This document shows, in pieces, positions 11,853 to 24,347 of a stretch of DNA of 64,000 nt (positions are counted from its first letter, which is position 1; every line of letters begins with the position of its first letter). Location of the stretch: NCBI GenBank assembly GCA_037176845.1, contig JAYKXP010000015.1:62001-126000 (forward strand), written 5' to 3'. The DNA is from Paramarasmius palmivorus. Its lineage: Eukaryota; Basidiomycota; Agaricomycetes; Agaricales; Marasmiaceae. The notes beneath the pieces are model-generated. The model saw only the letters and a program-made list of their open reading frames with translations. It searched no databases and was not told the origin of the DNA. The position numbers and the translations under genes are program-made.

Positions 11853-12930
11853 CTACAGTTCGGAACAGTCCTCTAAAAGCCTTTTATGAGACTCCATCGC
11901 TAGCATAGCAAATTCATTCAAATCGTACTCCTTCCCGCTCCCATCTGGCCCATTGTCAAATACTTCCATGCTGAAATGTCCTCTAAAGCCCGTCTTGAGC
12001 ACCGCTTTCGTCACATCAACGACGGGGAGATATCCTCCGTCATATGGCCTGGGTCGATAGTCATGGCTCCATCTTCCTCGCGGCTTCAACCCATTCTCAT
12101 CCACCTCCTTGCTCAGTGGCTTGGTCGGCTTGTAAGCATCAGAGATTTGCAGGAAATAAATCTTCTCTTTCGGTATCGTCGTACTGAGCTGTTCCAGACC
12201 CCTCATGAATTCCTTTTGCAGCGTTTCTTTTGGAACATCCTCTATGAGCCCCGAACGCGTCGTTGGATCCGCCCATTCGCTACCAGCAATTTGGAATGTG
12301 TCCAAGCATAGTCCGACATTCGGTAGATTAACCTTTTGGACAATGTGCCAGACGTGTTTCCAGCTTGGTGCGTGAGTAGACCAGCACCAGTTTTCGTAGG
12401 CAAGGTAAAACTTGTGCTCTGCGAGCAGGGCTGCGAGTTCGGTGAGGTCGGATGCAATATAATCCGACGAAGTGACGATGTCTGGTGAGTCGGAAGAGCC
12501 AACCTGTATAAACTCTATTGAATATACCTGCATAACGAGGAAGCCAGGTACACACCTGAAGCATATCCGTCTTGAGCGCTTTCATAACACGTATCCAACC
12601 TTTCGCTTTATCGAAAGCCTTTCTCCGCTTCTCACTCCCTTGTGGCCAACCCTCAAAGTTGGCGAAGGGCTGAAGAACTAGTATTCGCAAGCCCCTTTCC
12701 TTACACAGAATAGCAACAAGTTCCCCAGCTATACACAACGCATCATAATCATCTTCCGCAACTTGTCGTTGTAGATGTTGGGTCGCGAACGCGACCAAAT
12801 CCGGGAAAGCAAGTTCGATTGAAGAGAAACCAGCTAAAGCGATAGCATCAAGTCTGCGGCGAAGAGTGTGTTCAGGGCGATTGCCGATCGAGCAAGTCGC
12901 GAAGCACGTAGGGATACGTGAGAGTGCCAT
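11853..12930 (-). CDS. 3-dehydroshikimate dehydratase-like TIM-barrel protein 1
   Basis: Predicted 341-residue xylose-isomerase-like TIM barrel. Exons (minus): 12930-12556 and 12503-11853. It begins RIPTCFATCSIGNRPEHTL, the usual opening of fungal 3-dehydroshikimate dehydratases (QutC/Qa-4 type), then has FSSIELAFPDL. Candidate metal ligands fall on the barrel strands in the expected order: Glu in AYENW, Asp in GLCLDTFQIAG, Gln and Asp in FLQISDAY, Glu in HFSMEVFD. The family reaction converts 3-dehydroshikimate to protocatechuate, feeding the beta-ketoadipate route. Other sugar isomerase/epimerase activities have the same fold, so the specific reaction is inferred. A second homologue lies at 20220-21602. 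Confidence 0.8.
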
Positions 12931-13442
12931 TATGTGGAACTGGTATTCTTGAGGAACCGAACGAGAATGCAGAGATGTTATACGGAGAGACTTGAGATAA
13001 TGATGTTACTAGTGACGTTGGAATCTAGGGGCAACATCGAATGTGGATCAGTCACAACAGAAATGACACTTGTGAGATACCAACATTTGATTTTGAACAT
13101 AACGGGCAAGCGGTAAGCCGTTCTATTTTCAAGTGCTTGAGCTCTTCGGCCTTGAGCATAAGAGGTATAGGCCAAGCTAGCTGCTAGAGACATCGACTCT
13201 AGCAGTCACCGAGCCTCAGGCCTCAGGATTGAAGGAAAAAGCCAATTCTAGACTGTGGTCCCTGCGTTATTGTTTCCAGCGCTAGATCCATTTCCTCAAG
13301 CTCTTGCATATCGTCCAGGAAGATGTTCTGGCAAGAATCCTGAGCTTGCTCGTGAAGGTGGAAGGCAAGCAAATTGCTTGATGGGGAACCGAGTCGGAGC
13401 GTGGAGCACATTTTCCCGGCCATTAGCCCTGCACCTCTTCTG
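12931..13442. other. Divergent intergenic region
   Basis: Separates two divergently transcribed genes (start codons at 12930 and 13443) and must contain both promoters. No clear TATA box or repeat seen. Confidence 0.5.
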
Positions 13443-14455
13443 ATGACCACGATGGCATCGAGTTCAAATGCCCCCAGATGGTCTGCCGATGTCTTCTACA
13501 ACATTCTCCTATTCACCGGTGTCAATGAACGCGATATGCTTTTCCTATGGACGACCTGCCGTGAAGTATCTCGAGACTTTAAGGATGCCGTGGAACGCGT
13601 CTTCATCACGAAGCATCTGAAGAAAACCTTTCTAAAAATTGATGGAGGTTCGTGCATTGCCCAATATTTCTCATATACATCTCAATTACCTTGTACAGGC
13701 TGGGACTATTCCTCAAAGTTCGGCAAACTCAGCCTCAGCACTACGTTCGTGTTTTCTCGTCTTGATCCCAACGACCGTTCGCGTGCCGTTTTCGTCGACG
13801 AAGACTGTCATGAAGATATTAAACCCATCATGAAGAAGAGGTTGACTTCACTGTTCGAGTACGGAAACCCGGTCCATCGACCTAAAATTGCAATTCAAAT
13901 TCGTCATTCCGTGAACGACACCTTCATCCCGGACCTGGAGTTCAACTGGGACCAGCTAGAGATCAAACTGAACTGGATGGGAATGTATTCAGAGTGGTTT
14001 AGAGAGGAGAAGGAGCATACCAAGAACCTCGAGGACTTTGTAGGTCTCTTCGTTTTTGGTTTTAGATCGCTTTCTCACTGGCATCGTAGGTCGAAAACAC
14101 CAAGGCACAGGCCATAGAGATGAGAGAAAAGGTGAATCGTGGCGAGATGAATCTTCTACAATCTCTCGAGTGGGGTTTCAAACTATTCACGGATAACATG
14201 CAAAATTCCAAGAAAAATCTACGCGCGGAACGTATTAAACGAAACGTCCGAAAAGATGATGGTGTGGATAACTGGGACGATCCCGATAATGCTGGCTACA
14301 ACAGGCTGAAGGATTTAGCCTTTGCTGTCGGTATGGAAGAGTTCAGCGATGAAGAGGATGAACAGCAACAGAACACGGACGAGTATGAAGATGATGGTGA
14401 CGGTGAAGAAGGCGAAGAGGACGAGAGCGAAGTCGGGGAGAATGAAGGACAGTAG
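13443..14455 (+). CDS. Uncharacterised F-box-like protein with acidic tail
   Basis: Predicted 303-residue protein. Exons: 13443-13647, 13699-14039, 14090-14455. The first intron (51 bases, GTTCGT...TTGTACAG) is a multiple of three, so retention would also stay open. The N-terminal 60 residues (PRWSADVFYNILLF, then FLWTTCREVSRDFKDAVERVF) resemble the degenerate F-box-like module of agaricomycete proteins, with LDPNDRSRAVF as a second family-like block. The C-terminal 45 residues are almost purely Asp and Glu, a feature of nuclear or histone-interacting proteins. Function unknown; I know no named domain for the middle. Substrate recruitment to an SCF ubiquitin ligase is a guess from the N terminus. 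Confidence 0.65.
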
Positions 14456-17411
14456 AATGCGATATATCAAAGATCTTTGTACCTGTATTTGATTCTAATC
14501 TCTGGAAATCTTCGTGGCCGGGCCAGAGTCTGGCGCCCAAGTTTTAACCAGGCGTCTACCGTGTGAAATCACGTTACCGTTGCACATATTTGCCCGCATT
14601 GTCCCTTTCCTCTTTCTTTCTCAAACCATCATCTCGTCTCGATGTCTTCTATCGCGAAACCCCGGTCATTGTGGATCAGGCCTTTCAACCCATCTCTCCT
14701 ACAGTACCGTTCAGCTACTCCCCTTGGTCCTCTGTTCATTCCCTCCAGCCGCATTGATCGCTCATGCTACCCCCATTGTCTGAGCGAACACCTAACCCTA
14801 AGTCACTATAGGCTGCTACGTACCCATTCTCAGCTTCAGACACACTTTTGGACGTTCAAATTCCGGCAAACGAGTAGCCAGACAAGGGAGAGACGGGTCA
14901 CGGGTCTTTAGGTGACTGAACCTTTTGCTTTCAGAACGCGTAGTATACGCAAAGTTTCCCGCAGCCATTCGCTCTCAGTGAAGTTCCCAGGAACATCATC
15001 GACTGCAGCTCCGGAAAGCGCTCGCATTTCGTATTGCCTATCCACCTCCACCCCGCACAAATTCCAGCCTGTGTCGCCACGGGGCCGCTTTTCTCGCGTC
15101 GCTCGACTTCCCGTACAGGAGGTGATATTCCTCTGTTATGTCGAGCACAGTCTTTGCGTGTAAAGGGGAGGCGATGCCGGAAATGCTGGGAATCCTATCT
15201 GGAGTGGAAGGCATGCGAAGAGAGCGCCAGAGTCGCGTCCAAAGACCTCGTTGGGTCTGTTGGTGTATGATCTGGGATCGAGGGAGCTTCGAACACTCGG
15301 GCCTTTGATGTTCATGCCACGCGGTCTACTGGGTCTCCATACAGACACTTTCAAGCGTCATCGTCCCCCAGATACTCGTGCAAGTTGTTCTTTTGCCCCG
15401 GTATTTTGTACCGGTTGGCTCGCCGTCACGCTCTCAGAACATCTTTTGTCAGCCTCTTTGGAGGTGAAGCTTACACACAGGGTATTTGGTATCCTGAGTC
15501 TTCGGACTCCCTTTACTCGGCCTTCTTCGATTTTAGTTTCGTCGAAGGTTCGATATGGGCTATGTTTCTTTATTGGTACCCGCAAGCCCAGGAACGTTTC
15601 TTTACCTCTCTGCCTAAAACCTTCAGGTTTAGTGGCAGACGTAAATCGAGACGGCTCCAAAGTGCCTTGTGCACGTGCAAAACCGGTACGGCTACGGGAA
15701 CGAAAAGATCCTCTTTGGTGGATGGTTGGACTTTACGGGAAGGATACAGGAGAGTGTAAGTTGTTTGGATCACCTTATTTGCATTGGCTGCCGCTTTGGA
15801 AACTTTAGCTTGCACGGCTCGAGGTTGGATGTGGCCCGTGTTGAGATGGTTTGCACCCTTTCTTTGGAGGGGAGTCCACTATTCGAAGGTATGCTCTGTG
15901 TTGCTTACCGAGACGTGATTCTATCCGCCCCCAACTTCGGGTCCTTCTATTACAAGAAGGTAGACTGGGGTCTATCGGCCGTGCATTCTTTTGCTTGCTC
16001 TCCCCGGGATGCCAAGGTACATGACCGACTGTCTGCATCGGAGAAGGAGGTCCCTGCATCGAGTCATAGTGCAGCTCAAGTCGGGCTTATTTGATATGTA
16101 TCCTCTTTGTTAAGTGGCTTTTCACGCATCGCGAAGAGGCCAACTTACAGGGTTGGGTCCCACCGCTCCGAACGTTCTCCTTCATCTCCGGACTGTTACA
16201 CGGCATCTCCTCTTGATCTACTATCCTAGGATCCAATGATGTCCATGCATTCCGTCATTTGGCTGTGGGTCTCAACGGTGTTCGGACTGCCATCCTGCAT
16301 GTTATTCGCTGTTGTCACATTGAATTTACATCGCTTTGAGCGTGTGTAATAGAGATTCGTTCTCGCGCCAATTGTACATGCCTCCAGCGATTCGACTGCA
16401 GGTCCTTGGTATGTTTGGATTACTGGCGGACTAGTCTATATTGATGACTTGTTGGCTCATTGAGGAGGGTGTTGGTCGTTGAGATGCTTCGTCTGGTTGA
16501 TCCGTACAGGGGAACGTTTCGAGATTTTTTGTGGATCGCTCGTTGAGGTTGGAAGAGCCATATGCGGGCTGCGCGGCTTGTTCATGGGTGGTCCCAGTCA
16601 AGCTGAGAAGTCGGGATATATGTTGAGTTCCCTTTGAGTGACTTGTTTGTACACCTCTATTGTCTGGTGCCCTTGTAAGGGCAGTACTGGGACGACGGTA
16701 TCTGGCGGCTTCGGAGCGTGGCTCGGACCCTTATTCTGGTTGTTATCGGCTAGGAAAAGGAATACCAGGCCTGGAGAATGGTGAGCGGGTATGTTACGGT
16801 TGTTGGTTCTATGGACCGGCTACCAGCGGGGGAAGCTTCTGAGAGCTTCGAGAGTGGTGTGGGACGCGATTCGGGTGTACCTTTGGCGGTGTGTGCAATA
16901 CCGTTCCACGGGTTACCAAATTTTTTGAATGTCTTTTACCTTCGTGGTAACCTTATACTTTTCGGTACCTATGCTTTGATGCACTGGTCCGGTATCCTGT
17001 ATGTACATACTTCATGGTCAACATAACCAGAGTTGATTACTCTAGCATTCTACGGTTGTGTGACAGCAATATTGGTACTGAGGGGTAATTCAGGAACTGG
17101 GAGCATCATTGTGATTTTGGTCACACTCCTGGAGCTGTATGTCCACCACTTTCAGTAACCTCGCTGCTCTTTCCCTAAAATGAAACACATCATTCCGAAG
17201 TGCTACGTCCAGATCGCTTCGTGTGGAGATGGTCTCCAGAAGATTCTTCATATTTCCCTGTTTAAGAAGTCTCGCATGAGTTTCTCCTACCAGAACTTGC
17301 GAAGCTGGAGAAACTTACCACATCCTGGCGCTGTATGGAACCAGCCTCTTGAAACCCTTCTAGTATTCCCATGACCTCGTCCAGGATCGGCGCGTTCTGA
17401 GCAAGGTTGAG
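14456..17411. other. Gene-free segment with strand-asymmetric composition
   Basis: Nearly 3 kb without a gene I can support. Several overlapping plus-strand open frames (largest about 185 codons at 15251-15808) lack recognisable domains or sensible splice structure. From about 15200 to 17100 the plus strand is visibly rich in G and T and poor in A, unlike the flanks. A relic retroelement or a noncoding transcript are possible. I could not find flanking long terminal repeats by eye. Confidence 0.5.
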
Positions 17412-18972
17412 TCAATCGTGCTGAAGTATCTGGAAATCGCTCACCTCTCGAACATGCTGATGGCTGATTCTCCATATCGTTCCGGGCAATTGATGGGGAT
17501 AGTTGCGAAAGGCATATGTCAGGATGCGCATAATCATCTTGAAGATTAGTTGTGGCCAGCTAGCCCAGCCATCTCCGGGGTTTTTGACCCAATCCACCTT
17601 CGTCTCGACACCGGAAGCTCGTAGCTTGTCTAGTCGGGCAGCCAACTCCTGGTCAAAGTCTACTGCCTCTTCAAACGTCTCCACGTGGAGTGAACGCAAA
17701 GTCGGTATGGAAAATCCCGCGTTCAAAACGGCTTTGAACGCAGGGCATAACGTGTCCCAATTCGCGTTAAGAAGAACTTGTAGACTCTCGAGCCGGGGAA
17801 GAAGAGGCCTATCGATAGGCGCTGCCATGAGGTGGAAGAGGTGGCTAAATAGCCTTCCCCTTAGCGTCAGATGTGTACAATGAGGGATGCATCTGAGCAA
17901 CCGCTCAATGGTAACATCCATCGGTACCGTGCACATGAGCTCGAGGTCGATGGATTGGAGATTGGCATGATAGGATGAGGCGAGATGGATGATGGATTCC
18001 ATATTGCATTCCTCCTTGATTTGACGGATTTCTAGGCGTTCCAATCGTGGTAAGACCAAATAGGGGAGGATGTCTTTGTGAAGCTCAGCAGGTCCGCCTT
18101 TCTCCGTCTGTGTATGTATAACAAGAGAGCGCAGCTTCTCGAGCTGTATAGGGTCAAACGTTGCTTGATCTGATTCTTCGACCGACTCGATGGTCATGTG
18201 ATCAAGCAGTTCTAAGGTTTCGATCTGTGAGCACCTTCCCAGAACCGTCAAGATCTGCACCATGCTAAAGTGGCCAACGATGAGGTGAGAAACCTGGTTC
18301 CATGGAATGGGTGGTAGTGTACCATCTGGCAGAAAGAAATGCGATAATTCGTGTAGTTCGATGTAGCGCAGTTGGCCCAAATATGGAATTAGGCTCTGGA
18401 CAATGAGAAAGTGGGCACGTTTGTTAAACACCGGGCGTCCCCATTTTCTAGCGAAAGAACGGTGACGGTTGAATTGGAACTTGCGAAGGCGACAGTTCAT
18501 GTCATTACTGACGTTCGTGAATATTGATGAATCGTCTACGACCAAATGAGAGGAATCCTGGCTGACGCATAGCGTCTCCCACTGATTTACGTGCTCCAGA
18601 AGGATGTCAAACAGCCGTGTGGACTTTATAGGACTGTCGCAATGTAGCACGATATGCAGGGGGCTGCCTTTTGATCTTTGGAGAGCTGTTGTGAGCATGT
18701 CAAGTTGACTCGATGATCCGTTAATCTGTGACAACTTCACGACTACAGTACTCCATAGTTTGGAGGTCTCTACTGCAGTTGAGCGCCAGCAGCTATTCAT
18801 GAAGGTTGTAAGAAGGGGGAATTTCATGGATTGCACACACGAACCTACAAACTTGGCTTAAGGTCCATGGCATCTCCTTCGCAGAAAACGTCGAAAGTTC
18901 ATATGGACACAGCAAAAAGATCCTTGATAAGACATCGTAGGGAAGATTCGCTGCTAAATTTGTCGCTGACAT
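17412..18972 (-). CDS. F-box / leucine-rich-repeat-like protein 1
   Basis: Predicted 502-residue F-box protein of the large agaricomycete family. Exons (minus): 18972-18845 and 18792-17412, joined through a 52-base intron with a GTTCGT donor. The N-terminal F-box is ANLPYDVLSRIFLLCP, followed after the intron by CWRSTAVETSKLWSTV. The rest is a series of leucine-rich stretches (IPYLGQLRYIELHEL, GRCSQIETLELLD, LPRLERLEIRQI, CTHLTLRGRLFSHL) that should fold as irregular repeats. Such proteins present substrates to SCF ubiquitin ligases; the target is unknown. I start at the ATG at 18972 because the open frame upstream of it has no ATG. Confidence 0.8.
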
Positions 18973-20219
18973 TCCCTGGGATGATAGAAATAAGTCATGG
19001 ACACCTTTTGATTCTCGTGAAGAGCCGACATGCCTCAACTAGACGATCTGGCTCAAACTTTCGAAGATGATGATGGTTCAATGTAAAGATTCTCGGCTCC
19101 GATTTCGAATCCTGTTGCGACTAAATATTATCACGGGTGGCTGAGAAAGATGAATATCATTAGTCACGAACTCGGAGTAAGCTGCATAACCCATGGCGCG
19201 GTGGGCTATTAAACTTGCTGCAGATAGGCCATTGTCTCAACGACTTCGCATCCATCATCGTGATTATGGGACCCTATGATAACGCTGTTAACAACAGAAC
19301 GATGAAAAGTGGAAAAGGCACTGACCACTGACAATTTCAAAATGTTCTCTTAGATAGACACCAATTATAGCCAACTCATATAAACCCATACTGCATGTCG
19401 GGAGTGCTGAGGCAGAAACCACGAATTCCTTGCCAGTCACGAATGTCGGAGTAAGTCGTAGGGACCAGGTAGGGACTGCGATAGCCGTGCCATCCGAAAC
19501 GTCATGTATCACCGACTCGTAAGTGCTTCAGGGCGTTTTGAGGTATCGTGGCATCTGAATCCATGAAGTTGGGATGGGTTGTTGAAGCTCGTGTTCAAAA
19601 ATCAGACGGTGCCGAGCTTCCTAGTTCGGGTTGTAGAAATACCAGGGCAACCCTCTTCAGGATGACGAAAGTATTCGTGGACAGACTCCAAACATCTAGT
19701 CTTCCTAGGGCAGAATCTCTGGCCTCTACGAGTACTCGTTGAATTAAAAAACATCCATTTAAGCAACCAAACTCACCCAAAACAACTCTCCGCTCCGCTT
19801 TCCCTGCTTTTCATCAACGCTTCCGAGGCTTCAACACCTCCTGGGCTGCTCGGAATCATTCTTAGAGTCCCATTTCCAATCTATCCTTTTTGTAGTGACT
19901 TGAGTATCATAGAGACACGACCTTTCAAGTGGTCGCTAACATTCCCCGTTCCTTCAGTGCTTTCATAATGTTCAGCTCGACATAGAGACAAAAGACGCAG
20001 AACGTACTTTCAAGTCATCATCGCCTTCGCTCCTGATGAATATCGCGATTCGAGAGTACTTAAGTGTGTGGGGAAAAGTAGGGAAAAGTTCATTGCTGCA
20101 GTTGATGCTGATGGGAGTTCGGAAACACCTTTCGGACAACGGTCATCAGGGTGTCATCAGAAGTCCCGTATTCAAGCTCTTATATTCGTACAGGGTATAC
20201 ACGTATGTGCTTCACTATT
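18973..20219. other. Intergenic
   Basis: About 1.25 kb between the F-box gene and the second TIM-barrel gene. Only short unsupported frames. Confidence 0.5.
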
Positions 20220-21602
20220 TTACAATCGCAATATTCTCCTAAAAGCAGACCTGAACATAGCATGAATCTTCCCTGAGCTCGTCACCTTTGGCGAAATATC
20301 GAGCCCGACATCGATATCACTTCCGTTTGGCGTTGAAGGCGTCGACGTCGACCGAGAAGAATCGGAATTTGAACCAGATTCGGATTCCTGCTCTGCAGAT
20401 ATCTGTCCTCTGTCTTCTTTGGGATCTGTATTGGCAACGTTCACCACGTCCCACAACTTCTCCAGTCCCCTTATGCCTCTCTTTCCATGCCTCCATGTAC
20501 ATTCCTCGTCTGGCTCCTGCAAACTGGTGTTGAACACCTCGAGACTCCACCATCCTCTATAGCCTAACTTGTGGTGAATAAGAGAAGTCATCTGAGGGAC
20601 AGGAAGGAAGCCGAGATAAGTTTCCGAATCCGGGCTGGACGAAGAGGAAACCGTGGTCGAGGGAGATGACGGCTCGCAAGGAAACACTCGACATGCTCGA
20701 CTCCATTTCATCCTCTTCGGCATGCCTTGCGTCAAGTCGTCCACGCACACCTCCTTCGGCCGTACCGCGTCAGCGATCTGGTAGAAGAACACCTTTTCCG
20801 CTGGGATCATCTCGCACATCTTTTCGAGATTCTCTAGTATGAATTGGAGTGTCATATCGCGTCGGACGCAGGACGATTCGCCTGGGTCAGCGTATTGATT
20901 GCCACTACAGCGCTTCGTTAGCAATCAGTATCGGTATGGATGAAGGTGCACGTACAGCGTGTTAAATGAATCCAGAACAACACCCACGTTCGACCGATCG
21001 ACCCTCTTCACTACATCCCATACCGGCTCCCAGTTATCCACCACCGTTCCCCAAGCTAGCGGCTCGTAGCCAACTCTCACATTGTATCGCTCCGCCAATT
21101 CCCCTAACCGTTTGAACGCCTCTACCTGCCTATCCAGATACGCGTCGACGTCGATCTTTTTCTGCACGAGAGATGGAACGTAGTTGGAGCAGACCAATAC
21201 CAGGTCGCAGTGCATCGGTTGCATAAGCCTGAACCACCTCTCTGCTCCTTCGAGCGCCGTAGAAAGCTCCTCTTCCGATGCAAAGTTTTCAAAGTCACGA
21301 AGAGGTTGGAGAAGTGGAATCTGGAGATTGTGCTGGGCACACAAGTCGTATAGTGCCTCAGCGCAGCGGTGTTCGAGTTGATCCTGAGATAGCGTTTCTA
21401 GCCCCTCTTCCTTCACCTTCATCGAAAAGATCTCCTTGTGTCCACCCTTCCTCACTTCTTCCACAAACACCTCGAAATCAGGCATGAATATTTCGATCCC
21501 ATCGTACTCCAACTCGGACGCTACACGGATTTTGGTGGGCAAGGTGTGATGAGTGTTGGTACCCAGTGAGAGGGAGGCTATAGCGAATTTTGGTCGTGTC
21601 AT
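20220..21602 (-). CDS. 3-dehydroshikimate dehydratase-like TIM-barrel protein 2
   Basis: Predicted 443-residue paralogue-type relative of the protein at 11853-12930, longer by about 100 residues. Exons (minus): 21602-20956 and 20904-20220. It opens PKFAIASLSLGTNTHHTLPTK, then YDGIEIFMPDFEVF. Barrel metal-ligand candidates are conserved: Glu in VGYEPLAWG, Asp in VGVVLDSFNT, Gln and Asp in FFYQIADA, Glu in WWSLEVFNTS. The extra length comes from a Ser/Pro insert before SETYLGFLP and a low-complexity Ser/Asp/Glu tail after the last catalytic strand. The expected family reaction is 3-dehydroshikimate to protocatechuate, but the divergence from copy 1 allows a different substrate. The single intron falls shortly after DSFNT, a different place from copy 1. 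Confidence 0.8.
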
Positions 21603-22212
21603 GGTCGTAGATGTCGAGTTTCAAGGTGAATATTTCCACCCCAATGCATTATTCAAGTATTCCACGCGCGGAGAGGACTTGTTCCTCGGTGTGTTGATAG
21701 GGGAAAAGGGTTGTTCCGCGTCTTAGGATATGATCCGGAATGAGATCTAGGCTTCATTACAACTACTTACATGCGTATCAGAATGTTTCTTAGAGTCGAT
21801 ATGCTAGAGCTCTAGACCGTATATGTAGAAAGGAAACAACTAAAAACATATGAGGAGAGCGCTGACGTCACAGGTTATGCTCAGGCTGTCACGCGTTTGT
21901 CACACTTCGATCACGTTTTTCTTCAAAACCGCCATCATGAATTTCAAAGAGGTGTCGCAGGATGGTTGACAAACCACCACCAGTCGCCCGTTCAAATCAC
22001 TTTCTTGCCATTTTATCGCTGGGACTCTAATGAAAATACTCTGAGGATGTGAAGTGGTTTTTGTAGTGACCGCAGGCCTCCGCAGGCGTCCTTAAAGGTG
22101 CGTGTTGACTCCATCACACTTCTCAATACATATCCAATGTCACTGACAGATGTCATAGCACCGCATGTTGACCACGAAGTCTCTTGCCTCTCTACCACAT
22201 CTAACGCCGCTT
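21603..22212. other. Divergent intergenic region
   Basis: About 600 bp between divergent start codons at 21602 and 22213. No recognised elements. An ATG at 22165, in frame with the next gene, is an alternative start. Confidence 0.45.
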
Positions 22213-24147
22213 ATGAGCTTTACAAACTCTTCCCAAGTTGTTATCAGAGGCCAGAACACATTCAACCATGTTCATGGCAATCAAGTGAACGGCACAATCA
22301 ATGCCAGGGGCAACATTTACTTTAATACTGGCCGGCCATCAGCAACGCGCACAGAGTACGATGAGGTGATTGCTGGTCACTCAGATTACCCATAATCATA
22401 ACTGACAAGAAATCTCGTAGTTCCGAGACGTAAGACGTGGGGATACAATTGTTTTGAAGCAGATTCACTCTGAAGATCTTTCGGATTGGGACTGGACTTG
22501 GAACTGTGGGATGGTATCTGGGCATCACAAAGCTCGGAGGACGACATGCATCTGTCGGGTCTACCCTGACCAGCGATCCAATTTTACAGCCGTGATGTAT
22601 GAAGGTGAACATGCGCAAGCTGCTTGGGAGGAAGACTTTCGACAGTTCTCACGTATGGGGAGAAATCTGGATGTCGCGCAACTGTTCGCGATCAATCAGT
22701 CGGATATACCGATGCTTATCTTTCATCGCGGTGAGCCCTTTCTGTGGATTCAGAGTGCGTATCTAAACAACACCACACCAGAACTTATACCGCTGGCACA
22801 TTTCTACACGGAATCTTTCTGGATGCAATTATACATTGCGCATCTACTCGTCAGTCGATTCAAGGCGCCTTACTGTTCTGTACTTATATTGCCCACGTTC
22901 GCGCAGAAGAATAACGGAGTACATGAATGTAATCTATGGATGGATGCTAGCAACGGTATACTTCAACGTGGACCTAAGGGGCCCAGTGTCGCCTACAGCC
23001 GACCATGGACGGACGACTCTATCGTTGTTCCTTCCACTGTTGATATGCTGAAAGCTGAAACTACTATCACATTCTTTCGGAAGTTTGGCCGAGGAATTGA
23101 CAATGTTGTTTTGCGGCACGCAGCCCTACATCGACGGACCCGGACTCTTGGTCAACTTTCTTTAGACCTGCACGATGAGGACACTGTCATCGTTGGCCAG
23201 AAGTTTCAGGCGTCGAATTTCTGGCGAAGGGTACCGCATCAACAACTTCTAAGAGGGATAGCCTGGCTTCGGTTTGACACCATCTATTCCCCATCTCTGG
23301 ACGCTATTGCTAGGTGGTCTCATGGATCGGAGTCCTTATGGAAGTGTACCCTTTGTGTGGGTTTAAGTGACATGAAACTGGTTGAGAGGGACACAATTCG
23401 GTGAGTAGTCCTACTTTCAATACCCAACTTTTCTGATGTCCATAGCTTTCGGTTGAATGACACTCAAGAAGACATGATTTCTCTTCAATTTGAATACGAC
23501 TGGAGACTATTTCAGGAGGCGTGGCTGTCACAATCGACCCGAGTCCTTGATGCAAGCATGGAAGACAATTACTTCTGCAGGCGCCTATTCATAGTTCATA
23601 AGCGTCTAAGCACTCATTTTATCTTCACCTTTAGGTACAAATCCGCCGTTGACCTTGGGATTCGAAACTATAAGACGTTGTCGGTATCGCAAGGATGCTC
23701 CGACTATATACCTCTTCATTCGCCTCCCCACGACTATATCAGAGCTCAACTCATGGAAAGAGGTCCAACCCTATTTCTGGTCCCTGGACATGAACGGTCA
23801 AACAAGGATGATGGACAAAGTTACAGATCGTACGAAGTGGCGATTTCCGAAGTTGCACTCGTATTTCCGGAGAGATCAGAGGGTTGCGCTGCAATCATGG
23901 CCAAATTCCACCTACAATGCCATTCGGGACTGGCAAAAAGCTCAAGGCTTTGATCCAAGTACTTCCGACTGGGCGCGTAGTATGGATTTTCCCGAGATGG
24001 ATATCATCGGAATGGAAGGGGGTGAAGAAGGATTTGAGCTCGTTGAAGGTATTGTCATTACTTGGCGGTCTGGTACATATTCGTGCTCATGCAATCCTTT
24101 TAGAAATCATTGGTGCGAGTGAAGACTGGGAGGTACTTGAAATATGA
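22213..24147 (+). CDS. Agaricomycete-type uncharacterised protein
   Basis: Predicted about 537 residues. Likely exons: 22213-22365, 22421-22730, 22782-22849, 22907-23400, 23446-about 23576, 23635-24048, 24104-24147. The N terminus (VVIRGQNTFNHVHGNQVNG) is a polar stretch often seen ahead of effector or signalling modules in agaricomycetes. It is followed by YDEFRDVRRGDTIVLKQIHS, MYEGEHAQAAWEEDF and VAQLFAINQSDIPMLIFH, which recall a degenerate protein-kinase N-lobe without catalytic motifs. The C-terminal half (ECNLWMDASNGILQRGPKGP, YFWSLDMNGQTRM) belongs to a lineage-restricted family of unknown function. The junction between exons 5 and 6 keeps frame only with a GC donor (about 23577) or an intron of 31 bases; a frameshift is the alternative. 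Confidence 0.65.
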
Positions 24148-24347
24148 GGTAGGGCGCTAGATATTGTACGTATCGTGTAGAAATCCATCTGATGTAACTG
24201 CAAGTCACTGTGCATTCTTTCGCGCTTCGACGCGTCTGGGATGGTACTCTTGCGAGCCACGTGCCCGTACTGCTATGGGGTTTCCTTTTTTGAGCCAGTT
24301 GCCCAATATGTAAAGGACAAAACTGAAACATTCGAAAACAGGTCAAC

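Noticed and set aside
14791..14802. CTAACCCTAA, resembling a telomere repeat
   Set aside because: Only one and a half units; too short to mean anything.
15251..15808. Plus-strand open frame of 185 codons
   Set aside because: It starts with ATG-like context but has no domain and no codon pattern like the real genes, and it overlaps other open frames in a biased region.
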